In this document: piece after piece, positions 1-7,721 of the stretch
Layout of the letters: each line of letters begins with the position of its first letter
Numbering within the stretch: position 1 is the stretch's first letter
Assembly (NCBI GenBank): GCA_023386885.1
Contig: JAEWIX010000061.1
Span: forward strand, 1 to 22,886
Length of the DNA: 22,886 nt
Source of the DNA: Pseudomonadota bacterium
GTDB taxonomy: Bacteria > Pseudomonadota > Alphaproteobacteria > Rhizobiales > Xanthobacteraceae
Direction: 5' to 3'
Program-made: the position numbers and the translations under genes
The notes under the pieces: generated by a model
Told to the model about the DNA's origin: nothing
Database searches by the model: none
The model's input: the letters and a program-made list of their open reading frames with translations, nothing else

Positions 1-31
1 ATCTTAACTGCCGCCAAGAACTGGAAACGCC

Positions 32-1198
32 ATGAGTCAAGACCACCACACCGAAGACTACGCCGACATCCGCGACGCCGTCGCAAAGCTCTGCGCCCAG
101 TTCCCCGGCGAATACTGGCGCAAGCTCGATCGCCAGATGGCGTATCCGAAAGAGTTCGTCGACGCGCTGACGGAGGCGGGCTACCTCTCGGTGTTGATCC
201 CCGAGGAATATGGCGGCTCCGGGCTGAAGCTCTCGGCCGCGGCGGCGATCCTGGAAGAGATCCAGCGCGCCGGCTGCAATGGCGGCGGCTGCCATGCCCA
301 GATGTACACGATGGGCACCGTGCTGCGGCACGGCAGCGATGCCCAGAAGGCGAAGTATCTGCCCGGCATTGCCAGCGGCAAATTGCGGCTGCAGGCGTTC
401 GGCGTCACCGAGCCGACCAGCGGCACCGACACTTCCTCGCTGAAGACCGTCGCCCGGCGCGACGGCGACCACTACGTCGTCAACGGCCAGAAGATCTGGA
501 CCAGCCGCGCCGAACATTCCGACCTGATGATCCTGCTGGCGCGCACCACGCCGAAGGATCAGGTGCAGAAGCGCACCGAAGGCCTCTCGGTATTCATCGT
601 CGACATGCGCGCGGCGAGAGGTAACGGTCTCACCATTCGGCCGATCCGCACCATGATGAACCACGCCACCACCGAAGTGTTCTTCGACAACATGAAGGTG
701 CCGGCGGAAAATCTCATCGGCGAGGAAGGCAAGGGCTTCCGCTACATTCTGTCCGGAATGAATGCCGAGCGCATCCTGATCGCCGCCGAATGTATCGGCG
801 ACGCCAAGTGGTTCATCGCCAAGGCCACCAACTACGCCAAGGATCGCGTGGTGTTCGGCCGTCCGATCGGTCAGAACCAGGGCATCCAGTTCCCCATCGC
901 CAAGGCCTACGCATCGATGCGCGCCGCCGAACTGATGGTTCGCGAAGCCACGCGCCGTTACGAGGCGGGCATGGATTGCGGCGCCGAAGCCAACATGGCG
1001 AAGATGCTTGCCGCCGACGCCTCATTCGAAGCGGCCAACGCCGCGATCCAGACCCACGGCGGCTTCGGCTTCGCCGAGGAATACGACATCGAGCGTAAAT
1101 TCCGCGAGACACGGCTTTATTCGGTCGCACCGATCTCCACCAACCTGATCCTGTCGCATCTCGCTGAGCACGTGCTCGGCATGCCGCGTTCGTATTGA
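32..1198 (+). CDS. Acyl-CoA dehydrogenase family protein
   Basis: FAD-dependent acyl-CoA dehydrogenase of 388 residues, the normal family length, introducing a 2,3-double bond into an acyl-CoA in the cytoplasm. Seen: the flavin-binding FGVTEPTSGTD (about 123-133), the W-T-S segment near 156, and the C-terminal HGGFGF / ERKFRETR signature (342-361). The position that carries the catalytic Glu in medium-chain enzymes (YEGT) is VAPIST here, with Pro365. A Glu at 246 in MNAERILIA sits where isovaleryl-CoA-type enzymes keep their base, so E246 is the likely base (inference from family knowledge). The ATG at 32 has a weak GGAAA upstream. It is first in an operon with a CoA-transferase and a hydratase. 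The substrate is unknown; a short branched or dicarboxylic acyl-CoA fits the neighbours. Confidence 0.93.
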   Translation: MSQDHHTEDYADIRDAVAKLCAQFPGEYWRKLDRQMAYPKEFVDALTEAGYLSVLIPEEYGGSGLKLSAAAAILEEIQRAGCNGGGCHAQMYTMGTVLRHGSDAQKAKYLPGIASGKLRLQAFGVTEPTSGTDTSSLKTVARRDGDHYVVNGQKIWTSRAEHSDLMILLARTTPKDQVQKRTEGLSVFIVDMRAARGNGLTIRPIRTMMNHATTEVFFDNMKVPAENLIGEEGKGFRYILSGMNAERILIAAECIGDAKWFIAKATNYAKDRVVFGRPIGQNQGIQFPIAKAYASMRAAELMVREATRRYEAGMDCGAEANMAKMLAADASFEAANAAIQTHGGFGFAEEYDIERKFRETRLYSVAPISTNLILSHLAEHVLGMPRSY

Positions 1199-1206
1199 GC
1201 CGCGTC

Positions 1207-2325
1207 ATGACACTTCCGCTTGAAGGCCTCACCGTCATCGCCGTCGAACAGGCGGTGGCGGCGCCGTTCTGTAGCTCGCGTCTGGCCGACGCCGGCGCGC
1301 ACGTCATCAAGATCGAACGTCCGGAAGGCGACTTTGCCCGCGGCTACGACGCCTTCGCCAAGGGCCAGAGCAGCTACTTCGTCTGGCTCAATCGCGGCAA
1401 GGACTCCGTCGTCGTTGATCTGGCGACCGAAGCTGGACGCAAGGAACTGGAGGCGCTGATCGCCGGTGCCGACGTGCTGTTGCAGAACCTCAAGCCCGGC
1501 GCGATGGACAAGCTGGGTTTTTCGCGCGAGCGGCTGCGCAAGAATTATCCGCGCCTCGTCATCTGCACCATCTCCGGCTACGGCGACGACGGCCCCTATG
1601 CCAACCGCAAGGCCTACGATCTGCTGATCCAGGCTGAGAGCGGTCTCGCCTCGATCACCGGCGGACCGGAAAGCGCCTCGCGCGTCGGCCTCTCCATCGT
1701 CGATATCGCCACCGGCGCGACGGCGCATGCGGCAATCCTCGAAGCACTGATCGGGCGTTCCGTTTCCGGCAAGGGCGCGGACATCCGCATCTCGATGTTC
1801 GACGTGATGGCGGACTGGCTCACCGTCCCGCTGATCAGCGCCGAGGCCGGCAAGTCACCGAAGCGCATCGGCCTCGCGCACCCGTCTATTGCCCCTTACG
1901 GCGTCTTCACCTCGAAGGACGGCAAGGACATCCTGATCTCGATCCAGAACGAGCGCGAGTGGAAAAAACTCTGCGCTGACGTGATGGAGCAACCGGCGCT
2001 GCCCGACGATCCGCGCCTTGCCAACATGGTCGAACGTGTCCGCAATCGCGAACTGACCGACCGCCTCGTCGGCGAAGCGTTCGCATCGATGACGCGCGAC
2101 ACGCTGCTGCAACGGCTCGATAAAGCAGATATCGCATTCGCCGAAGTCAACACCATGGACGACCTCTCGAAGCATCCGCACCTGCGGCGGATCGAGGTGG
2201 ATTCGCCGAACGGTAAACTCACCTATCCGGCGCCCGCCGCCATCGTGATGAATGAGCCGCGCCGCTACGGCGCGGTGCCCGCCATCGGCCAGCACAGCAA
2301 TGCCCGCGCGGAGAAAAAGGCATGA
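1207..2325 (+). CDS. Family III CoA-transferase (CaiB/BaiF)
   Basis: Moves CoA between carboxylic acids through an enzyme-bound aspartyl-CoA intermediate. Seen: the N-terminal Rossmann-like start (LEGLTVIAVEQAVAAPFCS), the conserved GADVLLQNLKPGA and ISGYGDDGPYANRKAYDLLIQ stretches, and SIVDIATG, whose Asp (about residue 166) aligns with the formyl-CoA transferase nucleophile Asp169. At about 372 residues the length is normal. I chose the ATG at 1207; the frame could also open at TTG 1195, which overlaps the stop of the dehydrogenase, but TLPLEGLTV is the usual family beginning. It is translationally coupled on both sides. It probably activates the acid that its neighbours then oxidise and hydrate; it resembles itaconate or mesaconyl-CoA transferases only at the family level. 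Confidence 0.93.
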   Translation: MTLPLEGLTVIAVEQAVAAPFCSSRLADAGAHVIKIERPEGDFARGYDAFAKGQSSYFVWLNRGKDSVVVDLATEAGRKELEALIAGADVLLQNLKPGAMDKLGFSRERLRKNYPRLVICTISGYGDDGPYANRKAYDLLIQAESGLASITGGPESASRVGLSIVDIATGATAHAAILEALIGRSVSGKGADIRISMFDVMADWLTVPLISAEAGKSPKRIGLAHPSIAPYGVFTSKDGKDILISIQNEREWKKLCADVMEQPALPDDPRLANMVERVRNRELTDRLVGEAFASMTRDTLLQRLDKADIAFAEVNTMDDLSKHPHLRRIEVDSPNGKLTYPAPAAIVMNEPRRYGAVPAIGQHSNARAEKKA

Positions 2326-3179
2326 CCGACAAACTCGATATCGATCATCTGCGGCAATGGATCGGCCGCACCGAGGAAGCCAGCGACATCATCTCTGCGC
2401 AACTGGTGAAGGGCCTGCGCGCGACGCTGTTTCTCGACATCGGCGAACCGAAGGTGGGCGATGCCGCGCCGTTCACTACGCACTGGTGCCTCGCGCAACC
2501 GGTTTATCCGATGTCGATGCTGGGACCGGACGGCCATCCGACTCGCGGCGGCTTCCTGCCACCGGTGCCGCTGCCGCGCCGCATGTGGGCCGGCGGCGAA
2601 TTGCAATTCATCGAACCCCTGCGCGTCGGCGACGAAGCGACGCGCGCCTCGCGCATCGCCGACGTCACGGTGAAAACTGGCAGCACCGGCACGCTGTGCT
2701 TCGTCTCGGTCGAGCACACCATCACCACCGCGCGCGGCGTTGCGATCCGCGAGCGGCAGGACATCGTCTATCGTGACATGCCGGCCGGCGGCAAGAATGC
2801 CGCGCCCGCCAAACCCGCGGCCGCCCCGCCGACCGCGAAGCATCGCCAGACTCACGTATCCGATCCGGTGCTACTGTTCCGCTATTCGGCGCTGACCTTC
2901 AACGGCCACCGCATTCACTACGATCGCGACTACGTCACCAAGGTCGAAGGCTATCCGGGCTTGATCTTCCACGGCCCGATGCAGGCGGCGCTGCTGGTGG
3001 AGTTCGCCGCGCATCTGCACGGCGGCATCGCGCCAAAGAAATTCAGCTATCGCGGCTTGCAGCCGTTGTTCGAGGGCGGCGAGTTCAGCGTCAACGCCAA
3101 CGAGATCGCGGAAGGTCTCGACATCTGGGTCGCTAACGCGGACGGCGCACCCACCATGCGCGGTACCGCGAGCTGGTGA
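2322..3179 (+). CDS. MaoC/HTD2-type double hot-dog acyl-CoA hydratase
   Basis: Predicted (R)-specific enoyl-CoA hydratase or dehydratase of 285 residues with two hot-dog halves: an N-terminal FAS1-like dehydratase domain (about 5-150) and a C-terminal MaoC-like domain (about 180-285), joined by an Ala/Pro linker (155-172). The C-terminal half carries RYSALTFNGHRIHYD (187-201), where N194, H196 and H199 mark the hydratase active site, and PGLIFHGPMQAALL, typical of mesaconyl-C4-CoA and itaconyl-CoA hydratases and HTD2-like proteins. The start ATG overlaps the transferase stop (ATGA), with GAGAAAAAGG just upstream, so coupling is expected. It is last in the operon and is followed by a hairpin. 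The exact substrate cannot be told from sequence. Confidence 0.88.
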   Translation: MTDKLDIDHLRQWIGRTEEASDIISAQLVKGLRATLFLDIGEPKVGDAAPFTTHWCLAQPVYPMSMLGPDGHPTRGGFLPPVPLPRRMWAGGELQFIEPLRVGDEATRASRIADVTVKTGSTGTLCFVSVEHTITTARGVAIRERQDIVYRDMPAGGKNAAPAKPAAAPPTAKHRQTHVSDPVLLFRYSALTFNGHRIHYDRDYVTKVEGYPGLIFHGPMQAALLVEFAAHLHGGIAPKKFSYRGLQPLFEGGEFSVNANEIAEGLDIWVANADGAPTMRGTASW

Positions 3180-3185
3180 ATTAGC

Positions 3186-3209
3186 GCGCGGAAATAGCAC
3201 TTTCCGCGC
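3186..3209 (+). terminator. Hairpin terminator of the acyl-CoA operon
   Basis: A perfect 9-bp stem GCGCGGAAA / TTTCCGCGC with a 6-nt loop, seven bases after the hydratase stop, followed by a short CCCTTT. The position and stability fit a factor-independent or assisted terminator, although the U tract is short. Confidence 0.6.
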
Positions 3210-3243
3210 CCTTTCATCGCAAGCGTCGCCATCGAATGGAGGC

Positions 3244-3262
3244 GCGCATCAAATTGATACGC
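3244..3262. promoter_or_regulatory. Operator-like palindrome upstream of the decarboxylase
   Basis: ATCAA-A-TTGAT with outer GCG/CGC arms gives a 19-bp near-palindrome 66 bp before the ATG at 3328, in an intergenic stretch of 148 bp. Size and symmetry fit a dimeric repressor site (MarR, GntR or TetR type). No regulator gene lies in the window, so this rests on symmetry alone. Confidence 0.3.
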
Positions 3263-3327
3263 ATTCCCGACGTGAAGCGGTATCCATCGCGCGCGAAAAC
3301 GCGATAGATTGGCGGACCATCGAACCG

Positions 3328-4983
3328 ATGCCGCCAAGGATCGCCAAGGATCGTCACGTGCCCCGCAAGACTTCCGACAATCGCAGCAGCACCACCACCG
3401 TCAAGCAAGCCACTTTCGAATTGCTTCGTGCCTTCGGCATCAAGCGCGTATTCGGCAATCCCGGCTCGACCGAACTGCCGTTCCTGAGCGACTGGCCCGA
3501 CGACATCGACTACGTGCTCGGTCTTCAGGAAGCCTCGGTTGTGGGCATGGCCGATGGCTACGCGCAGGCGACGCGCAACGCGGCGTTCGTCAACCTGCAT
3601 TCGGCCGCCGGGGTCGGCAATGCTCTCGGCAACATCTACACCGCGCATCGTAACCAGACGCCGATGGTGATCACCGCCGGCCAGCAGGCGCGCAGCATCC
3701 TGCCGCTGCACGCCTTCCTCTATGCCGAGCGCGCCTCGGAATTTCCGCGTCCTTACGTGAAGTACAGCGTCGAGCCGGCGCGCGCCGAGGATGTGCCGGC
3801 GGCAATCGCCCGCGCCTACTACATCGCGATGCAGCCGCCATGCGGACCGACCTTCGTATCTGTCCCGATCGACGACTGGACGCAGTCAACGCAGCCGGTC
3901 GCCGCGCGCCGCATCACGCGCGAGATCGGCCCGGATCAGGCTGATATTCAAGCTCTCGTCGAAGCGCTCGCGAAAAGCAAACGGCCCGCGCTCGTGGTGG
4001 GGCCCGCGGTCGATCGCGCCGGCGCCGTCGATCTGTTGGTTGAGGTCGCCGAGAAAAGCCGCGCGGCCGTGTGGGTCAGCCCATTCTCCGCGCGGTGCAG
4101 CTTTCCGGAACGGCATCCGCAATTCGCAGGCTTCCTGCACGCCTCGCCGGCGCAACTCTCCGACGCGCTACGCGATCACGACCTCGTCGTGGTCATCGGC
4201 GCACCGGTATTCACCTTCCATGTCGAAGGTCACGCTGCGATCTTCGACGGCAGCACCACGATCTTTCAGATCACCGACGATCCGACCGCGGCTTCGGTCG
4301 CGCCGCTCGGCACCAGCATCATCGCCACCATGCGCCCGGCGCTGACGGCGCTGCGCGATGCCTTGCCCGCGAGCAAGCGAACGCTTCCCGCTGGCCGCGT
4401 GCTGCCGCCGGCACCCAAGGCGGCCGATCCAATCCCGGTCGAATATCTCATGCATGCGCTGTCGGTGACGATGCCGAAGGGCACGGCGCTCGCCGAGGAG
4501 GTGCCGTCGCATCGCCCGACAATGCAGAAATTCCTGCCGATGCCGGGACAGGACAGCTTCTACACCATGTCGAGCGGCGGATTGGGGCACGCGCTGCCCG
4601 CTTCCGTCGGCATGGCATTCGGCCGACCGGACCGTCGCACGGTTTGCCTGATCGGCGACGGCTCGGCGATGTATTCGCTGCAAGCGCTGTGGACCGCCGT
4701 GCAACGCAAGCTACCGCTCACCGTGGTCGTCATCAACAATTCCGGCTACGGCGCGATGCGTTCGTTCAGCCAGGTAATGCAGGTGCGCAAGGTGCCGGGG
4801 CTCGACCTGCCCGGCCTCGATTTCGTCCGGCTCGCGGAGGGCATGGGCTGCACGGCGGTGCGCGTGGAGACATGCGCGGAACTGATGCCGGCGCTGAAAC
4901 GAGCCTTCACGGAATCTGGAACGAATCTGATCGAAGTGATCGTGGATTCCGCCGTCCCGATCCTGTATGGACAAAAGCATTGA
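3328..4983 (+). CDS. mdlC: Benzoylformate decarboxylase-like ThDP enzyme
   Basis: Thiamine diphosphate enzyme expected to decarboxylate a 2-oxo acid such as benzoylformate to an aldehyde in the cytoplasm. The whole length (551 residues) follows the Pseudomonas putida benzoylformate decarboxylase pattern as I recall it. All four active-site residues can be placed: Ser47 in GNPGSTELPF, Glu68 in GLQEA, His91 in NLHSAAG, His298 in APVFTFH. The ThDP/Mg motif runs from GDGSAMYS (443) to INNSGYG (469). The ATG at 3328 has no clear ribosome site; a GTG at 3358 has AAGGA eight bases upstream and may be the true start, giving 541 residues. It is separated from the upstream operon by a hairpin and followed by one, so it is probably monocistronic. 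No mandelate dehydrogenase or racemase lies nearby, so the physiological substrate is open. Confidence 0.88.
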   Translation: MPPRIAKDRHVPRKTSDNRSSTTTVKQATFELLRAFGIKRVFGNPGSTELPFLSDWPDDIDYVLGLQEASVVGMADGYAQATRNAAFVNLHSAAGVGNALGNIYTAHRNQTPMVITAGQQARSILPLHAFLYAERASEFPRPYVKYSVEPARAEDVPAAIARAYYIAMQPPCGPTFVSVPIDDWTQSTQPVAARRITREIGPDQADIQALVEALAKSKRPALVVGPAVDRAGAVDLLVEVAEKSRAAVWVSPFSARCSFPERHPQFAGFLHASPAQLSDALRDHDLVVVIGAPVFTFHVEGHAAIFDGSTTIFQITDDPTAASVAPLGTSIIATMRPALTALRDALPASKRTLPAGRVLPPAPKAADPIPVEYLMHALSVTMPKGTALAEEVPSHRPTMQKFLPMPGQDSFYTMSSGGLGHALPASVGMAFGRPDRRTVCLIGDGSAMYSLQALWTAVQRKLPLTVVVINNSGYGAMRSFSQVMQVRKVPGLDLPGLDFVRLAEGMGCTAVRVETCAELMPALKRAFTESGTNLIEVIVDSAVPILYGQKH

Positions 4984-4992
4984 TGCTCAGTC

Positions 4993-5016
4993 CGGAACGG
5001 CGACCTTGCCGTTCCG
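4993..5016 (+). terminator. Hairpin after the decarboxylase gene
   Basis: A perfect 9-bp stem CGGAACGGC / GCCGTTCCG with a 6-nt loop starts ten bases after the stop codon. There is no U tract, so it may be a Rho-assisted terminator or a 3' end stabiliser. Confidence 0.5.
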
Positions 5017-5121
5017 CGCCTTCCGCCCCGCGCAGATCGCTGATGATCGACGAGGCCAGACGTGGGCCCCGATCCGACGCGATTGGATCGATGCCCGGAT
5101 GATGCAACTGGATGATCGATA

Positions 5122-5165
5122 GCGTTTTCGAGCGAAGTGGGAACCGGTTCGCGTGAAGAAAACGC
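5122..5165. repeat. Bradyrhizobium-type intergenic palindromic repeat
   Basis: The outer arms GCGTTTTC / GAAAACGC and inner arms GCGAA / TTCGC form a two-part hairpin of 44 bases. I recognise this motif from memory as a very common short intergenic repeat in Bradyrhizobium, Rhodopseudomonas and relatives. It lies in the 250-bp gap between the decarboxylase and the molybdoenzyme; the rest of that gap holds the hairpin at 4993 and the leader from 5174, with nothing recognised between 5017 and 5121. Confidence 0.7.
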
Positions 5166-5173
5166 GTCAAATT

Positions 5174-5230
5174 AAAGACGGGAGTCTTTTGCCGTTTTCA
5201 TGAAACGGTAAAGCCTCCCCATTCCGGGAG
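5174..5230 (+). promoter_or_regulatory. Leader with mutually exclusive hairpins before bisC
   Basis: Three overlapping stems are visible. (a) AAAGAC / GTCTTT (5174-5189) with a GGGA loop, followed by TTTT. (b) A long imperfect stem 5181-5218 with core CCGTTT / AAACGG and outer GGAG / CCTCC pairing. (c) CTCCC (5215-5219) with GGGAG (5226-5230), the ribosome binding site of the next gene. Stem b uses bases needed by both a and c, so forming b frees the ribosome site while losing b allows c to close it. Control of translation is inferred from base pairing only; I recognise no known riboswitch class. Confidence 0.4.
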
Positions 5231-5233
5231 CAC

Positions 5234-7561
5234 ATGATGACGGCAAATACCCTGAAATCCGCGACGCCGCGGTCGCACAGTTCGCACTACGGCGTGTTTT
5301 CGACCAAATGGGTCGACGACAAGCTGGTCATTACCCCGCACCCGCAAGACCCGCATCCCAACCGCATCATCCAGAATTTCTCCGATGCGCTGCGCCACAA
5401 AGCGCGCGTGGCGCAGCCGATGGTTCGGCGCGGCTGGCTGGAGAACGGCCCTGGCAAGGACAAGCGGCGCGGCCGCGATGAATTCGTCGCGCTGCCATGG
5501 GACGAGGTGCTCGATCGCCTCGCCGCCGAACTGGTGCGCGTGCGCGATACGCATGGTCCCAAAGCGATCTACGGCGGCTCCTACGGCTGGGCCAGCGCCG
5601 GGCGCTTCCATCACGCCCAGAGCCAGATGCATCGCTTTCTCAATATCGCGATGGGCGGCTACATCCGTTCCGTGAACACCTACAGTTCCGGCGCGGCGTC
5701 GGTGATCCTGCCGCACGTGCTCGGCCGCTACGACGACATGTCCCGCCGCAACGTGAGTTGGGAGGATATCGCCGCTCACACCGACGTGCTGCTCGCGTTC
5801 GGCGGCATGGCGCTGAAGAATTCCGCTATCGCGTCCGGCGGCGTTAGCCGCCACAGCGAGCGCGATCACATGCGGGCGGCGCACGCACGCGGCGCGCGCT
5901 TCGTGCTCATCAGTCCGATCAACGATGACCTTCCCGAGGAGATCAAGGCGGAGTGGCTGGCGCTGCGGCCCGGCACCGACACCGCGCTGATGCTCGGCAT
6001 CGCGCACACGCTGGTCGCCAACGGCTGGCATGACCGCGCGTTTCTTGCGAGCCACTGTACGGGTTGGCCCAAGTTCGAGGATTACCTGATGGGGCGCAGC
6101 GACGGCGTCCCCAAGGATGCGGCGTGGGCCTCGGCGATCAGCGGCATTCCGGCAAACGAGATCGAACGGCAAGCGAAACTGTTGCCCGGCAAGCGCGTGC
6201 TTGTGGTGGTGTCACATTCGCTGCAACGCGCGGAACACGGCGAGCAGCCGGTGTGGATGGCGGCGGTGCTGGGTGCCATGCTCGGCCAGCTCGGCCTGCC
6301 CGGCGGCGGCTATAACTACGCACTCGGCGCTATTGCCAATTACGGGCGCACCTTCAACGCCGTGCCGGTCGCGGCCTTCCCACAAGGCACCAACCCGGTG
6401 AAGGAGTTCATTCCGGTCGCGCGCATTTCCGACATGCTGCTCAATCCCAGCGCGCCGTTCGACTACGATGGCCAGCGCCTGACCTATCCGGATATCAAGC
6501 TGGTCTACTGGGCCGGCGGCAATCCATTCCATCACCATCAGGATATCAACCGGCTGCGGCAGGCTGTCGCCAACATCGAAACCTTCGTGGTGCATGAGAT
6601 CGGCTGGACGGCCACCGCGCGCCACGCCGATATCGTGTTGCCCTCAACGATGACGCTGGAGCGCAACGACATCGGCGCCACGCAGGTCGATCCGTTGATG
6701 GTTGCAATGAAACAGGCGGCCGAGCCTTACGGAGAAGCTCGCGACGACTACGCGATCTTCTCTGCGCTTGCCGAACGCGCCGGCCACGGCGAAGCCTTCA
6801 CCGAGGGACGCACGCCGGAGCAATGGCTGCGTCATCTCTACCGCACCACGCAGGACGCGCTGGCGGTGGAGGGCCTCGATGCGCCGGACTTCGATACGTT
6901 CTGGGAGCGTGGTGAACTGATGCTGCCGCAACTCGTCCACGACGGCGGCCCGCTGCGCGCCTTCCGCGACGATCCGGAAGGCAAGCCGCTGCCGACGCCA
7001 TCCGGCAAGATCGAGATTTTTTCCGAGACCATCGCCGGCTTCGGTTACGCCGATTGTCTTGGCCATCCTGCATGGATTCCGCCGGTCGATGTCGTCGACG
7101 ACAAACATCCGCTACAACTGGTGGCCAACCAGCCTTCGACGCGGCTGCACAGTCAGTTCGATTTCGGCGGCCACTCGACCGAGATGAAGCACCGCGGCCG
7201 CGAGGTGGCACGCATGCATCCGCGCGATGCCGCGCCGCGCGGCATCGAAGACGGCGACATCATCAAGCTGTCGAACGAGCGCGGTGCCTGTTTGGCCGCG
7301 GTGCGGCTCAGCGATCAGGTGCGCGAGGGCGTGGTGCAGCTTCCCACCGGCGCGTGGTATGACCCACAGGACCCGGCTGACGACAAGCCGCTCTGCGTCC
7401 ACGGCAATCCCAACGTGCTGACACGCGACATCGGGACTTCGAGCCTAGCGCAAGGCTGCTGCGGACAGTTGACGACGGTGCAGGTGGAGCGCTTCAGCGG
7501 CAACCTGCCGCCGATCCAGGCCTTCGATCCGCCGGTCGCGGCGGAACGGTCGCGCAAATAG
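5234..7561 (+). CDS. bisC: BisC-type molybdopterin guanine dinucleotide oxidoreductase
   Basis: Member of the DMSO reductase family, 775 residues, close to the 777 or so of E. coli biotin sulfoxide reductase as I recall it. No Tat twin-arginine signal is present and there is no N-terminal cysteine cluster for a [4Fe-4S] centre, which points to a cytoplasmic S-oxide or N-oxide reductase. Seen: GGSYGWASAGRFHHAQSQ (114-131), where the Tyr-Gly-Trp matches DMSO reductase and BisC rather than TorA; NTYSSGAASVILPHVLG, whose first Ser (151) aligns with the serine that binds molybdenum; the C-terminal cofactor-binding fold (about 640-760) with NQPSTRLHSQFD. The likely substrates are biotin, methionine or dimethyl sulfoxide. 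GGGAG sits before ATG 5234 and ATG 5237; either could be used. The hairpin leader suggests translational control. Confidence 0.9.
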   Translation: MMTANTLKSATPRSHSSHYGVFSTKWVDDKLVITPHPQDPHPNRIIQNFSDALRHKARVAQPMVRRGWLENGPGKDKRRGRDEFVALPWDEVLDRLAAELVRVRDTHGPKAIYGGSYGWASAGRFHHAQSQMHRFLNIAMGGYIRSVNTYSSGAASVILPHVLGRYDDMSRRNVSWEDIAAHTDVLLAFGGMALKNSAIASGGVSRHSERDHMRAAHARGARFVLISPINDDLPEEIKAEWLALRPGTDTALMLGIAHTLVANGWHDRAFLASHCTGWPKFEDYLMGRSDGVPKDAAWASAISGIPANEIERQAKLLPGKRVLVVVSHSLQRAEHGEQPVWMAAVLGAMLGQLGLPGGGYNYALGAIANYGRTFNAVPVAAFPQGTNPVKEFIPVARISDMLLNPSAPFDYDGQRLTYPDIKLVYWAGGNPFHHHQDINRLRQAVANIETFVVHEIGWTATARHADIVLPSTMTLERNDIGATQVDPLMVAMKQAAEPYGEARDDYAIFSALAERAGHGEAFTEGRTPEQWLRHLYRTTQDALAVEGLDAPDFDTFWERGELMLPQLVHDGGPLRAFRDDPEGKPLPTPSGKIEIFSETIAGFGYADCLGHPAWIPPVDVVDDKHPLQLVANQPSTRLHSQFDFGGHSTEMKHRGREVARMHPRDAAPRGIEDGDIIKLSNERGACLAAVRLSDQVREGVVQLPTGAWYDPQDPADDKPLCVHGNPNVLTRDIGTSSLAQGCCGQLTTVQVERFSGNLPPIQAFDPPVAAERSRK

Positions 7562-7579
7562 CCAAGCGCTACAGAATAT

Positions 7580-7669
7580 CCGTCATGCCCGGCCTTGTGC
7601 CGGGCATCCACGTCCTTACTTCGGCTCACGGGAAGACGTGGATGGCCGGGACAAGCCCGGCCATGACGG
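7580..7669. repeat. Nested palindromic intergenic repeat
   Basis: Two 35-base arms (7580-7614 and 7635-7669) are inverted copies with about four mismatches. Each arm is itself a perfect hairpin: ATGCCCGGC / GCCGGGCAT around CTTGT on the left, ATGGCCGGG / CCCGGCCAT around ACAAG on the right. The differences between arms preserve pairing within each arm. It fills the 160-bp gap between the converging bisC and SDR genes. I recognise it as a repeat family frequent in Bradyrhizobium and relatives; it may also serve as a transcript end. Confidence 0.8.
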
Positions 7670-7721
7670 AAAAAACAACGCGGCATTAAGCACCTGCGTT
7701 GTTGGGTGGCGGTCTAGATCA

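Noticed and set aside
3244..3262. FNR/FixK-type box
   Set aside because: The half-sites are in the reverse order (ATCAA then TTGAT) with one base between them, not TTGAT-N4-ATCAA.
5198..6172. Long minus-strand frame of 324 codons inside bisC
   Set aside because: Antisense to an unmistakable molybdoenzyme; composition rich in Arg, His and Ala with no motifs.
7670..7675. A/T run beside the nested repeat as an intrinsic terminator
   Set aside because: The run is A on the plus strand and precedes the stem on the minus strand, so it is not a U tract in the right place for either gene.
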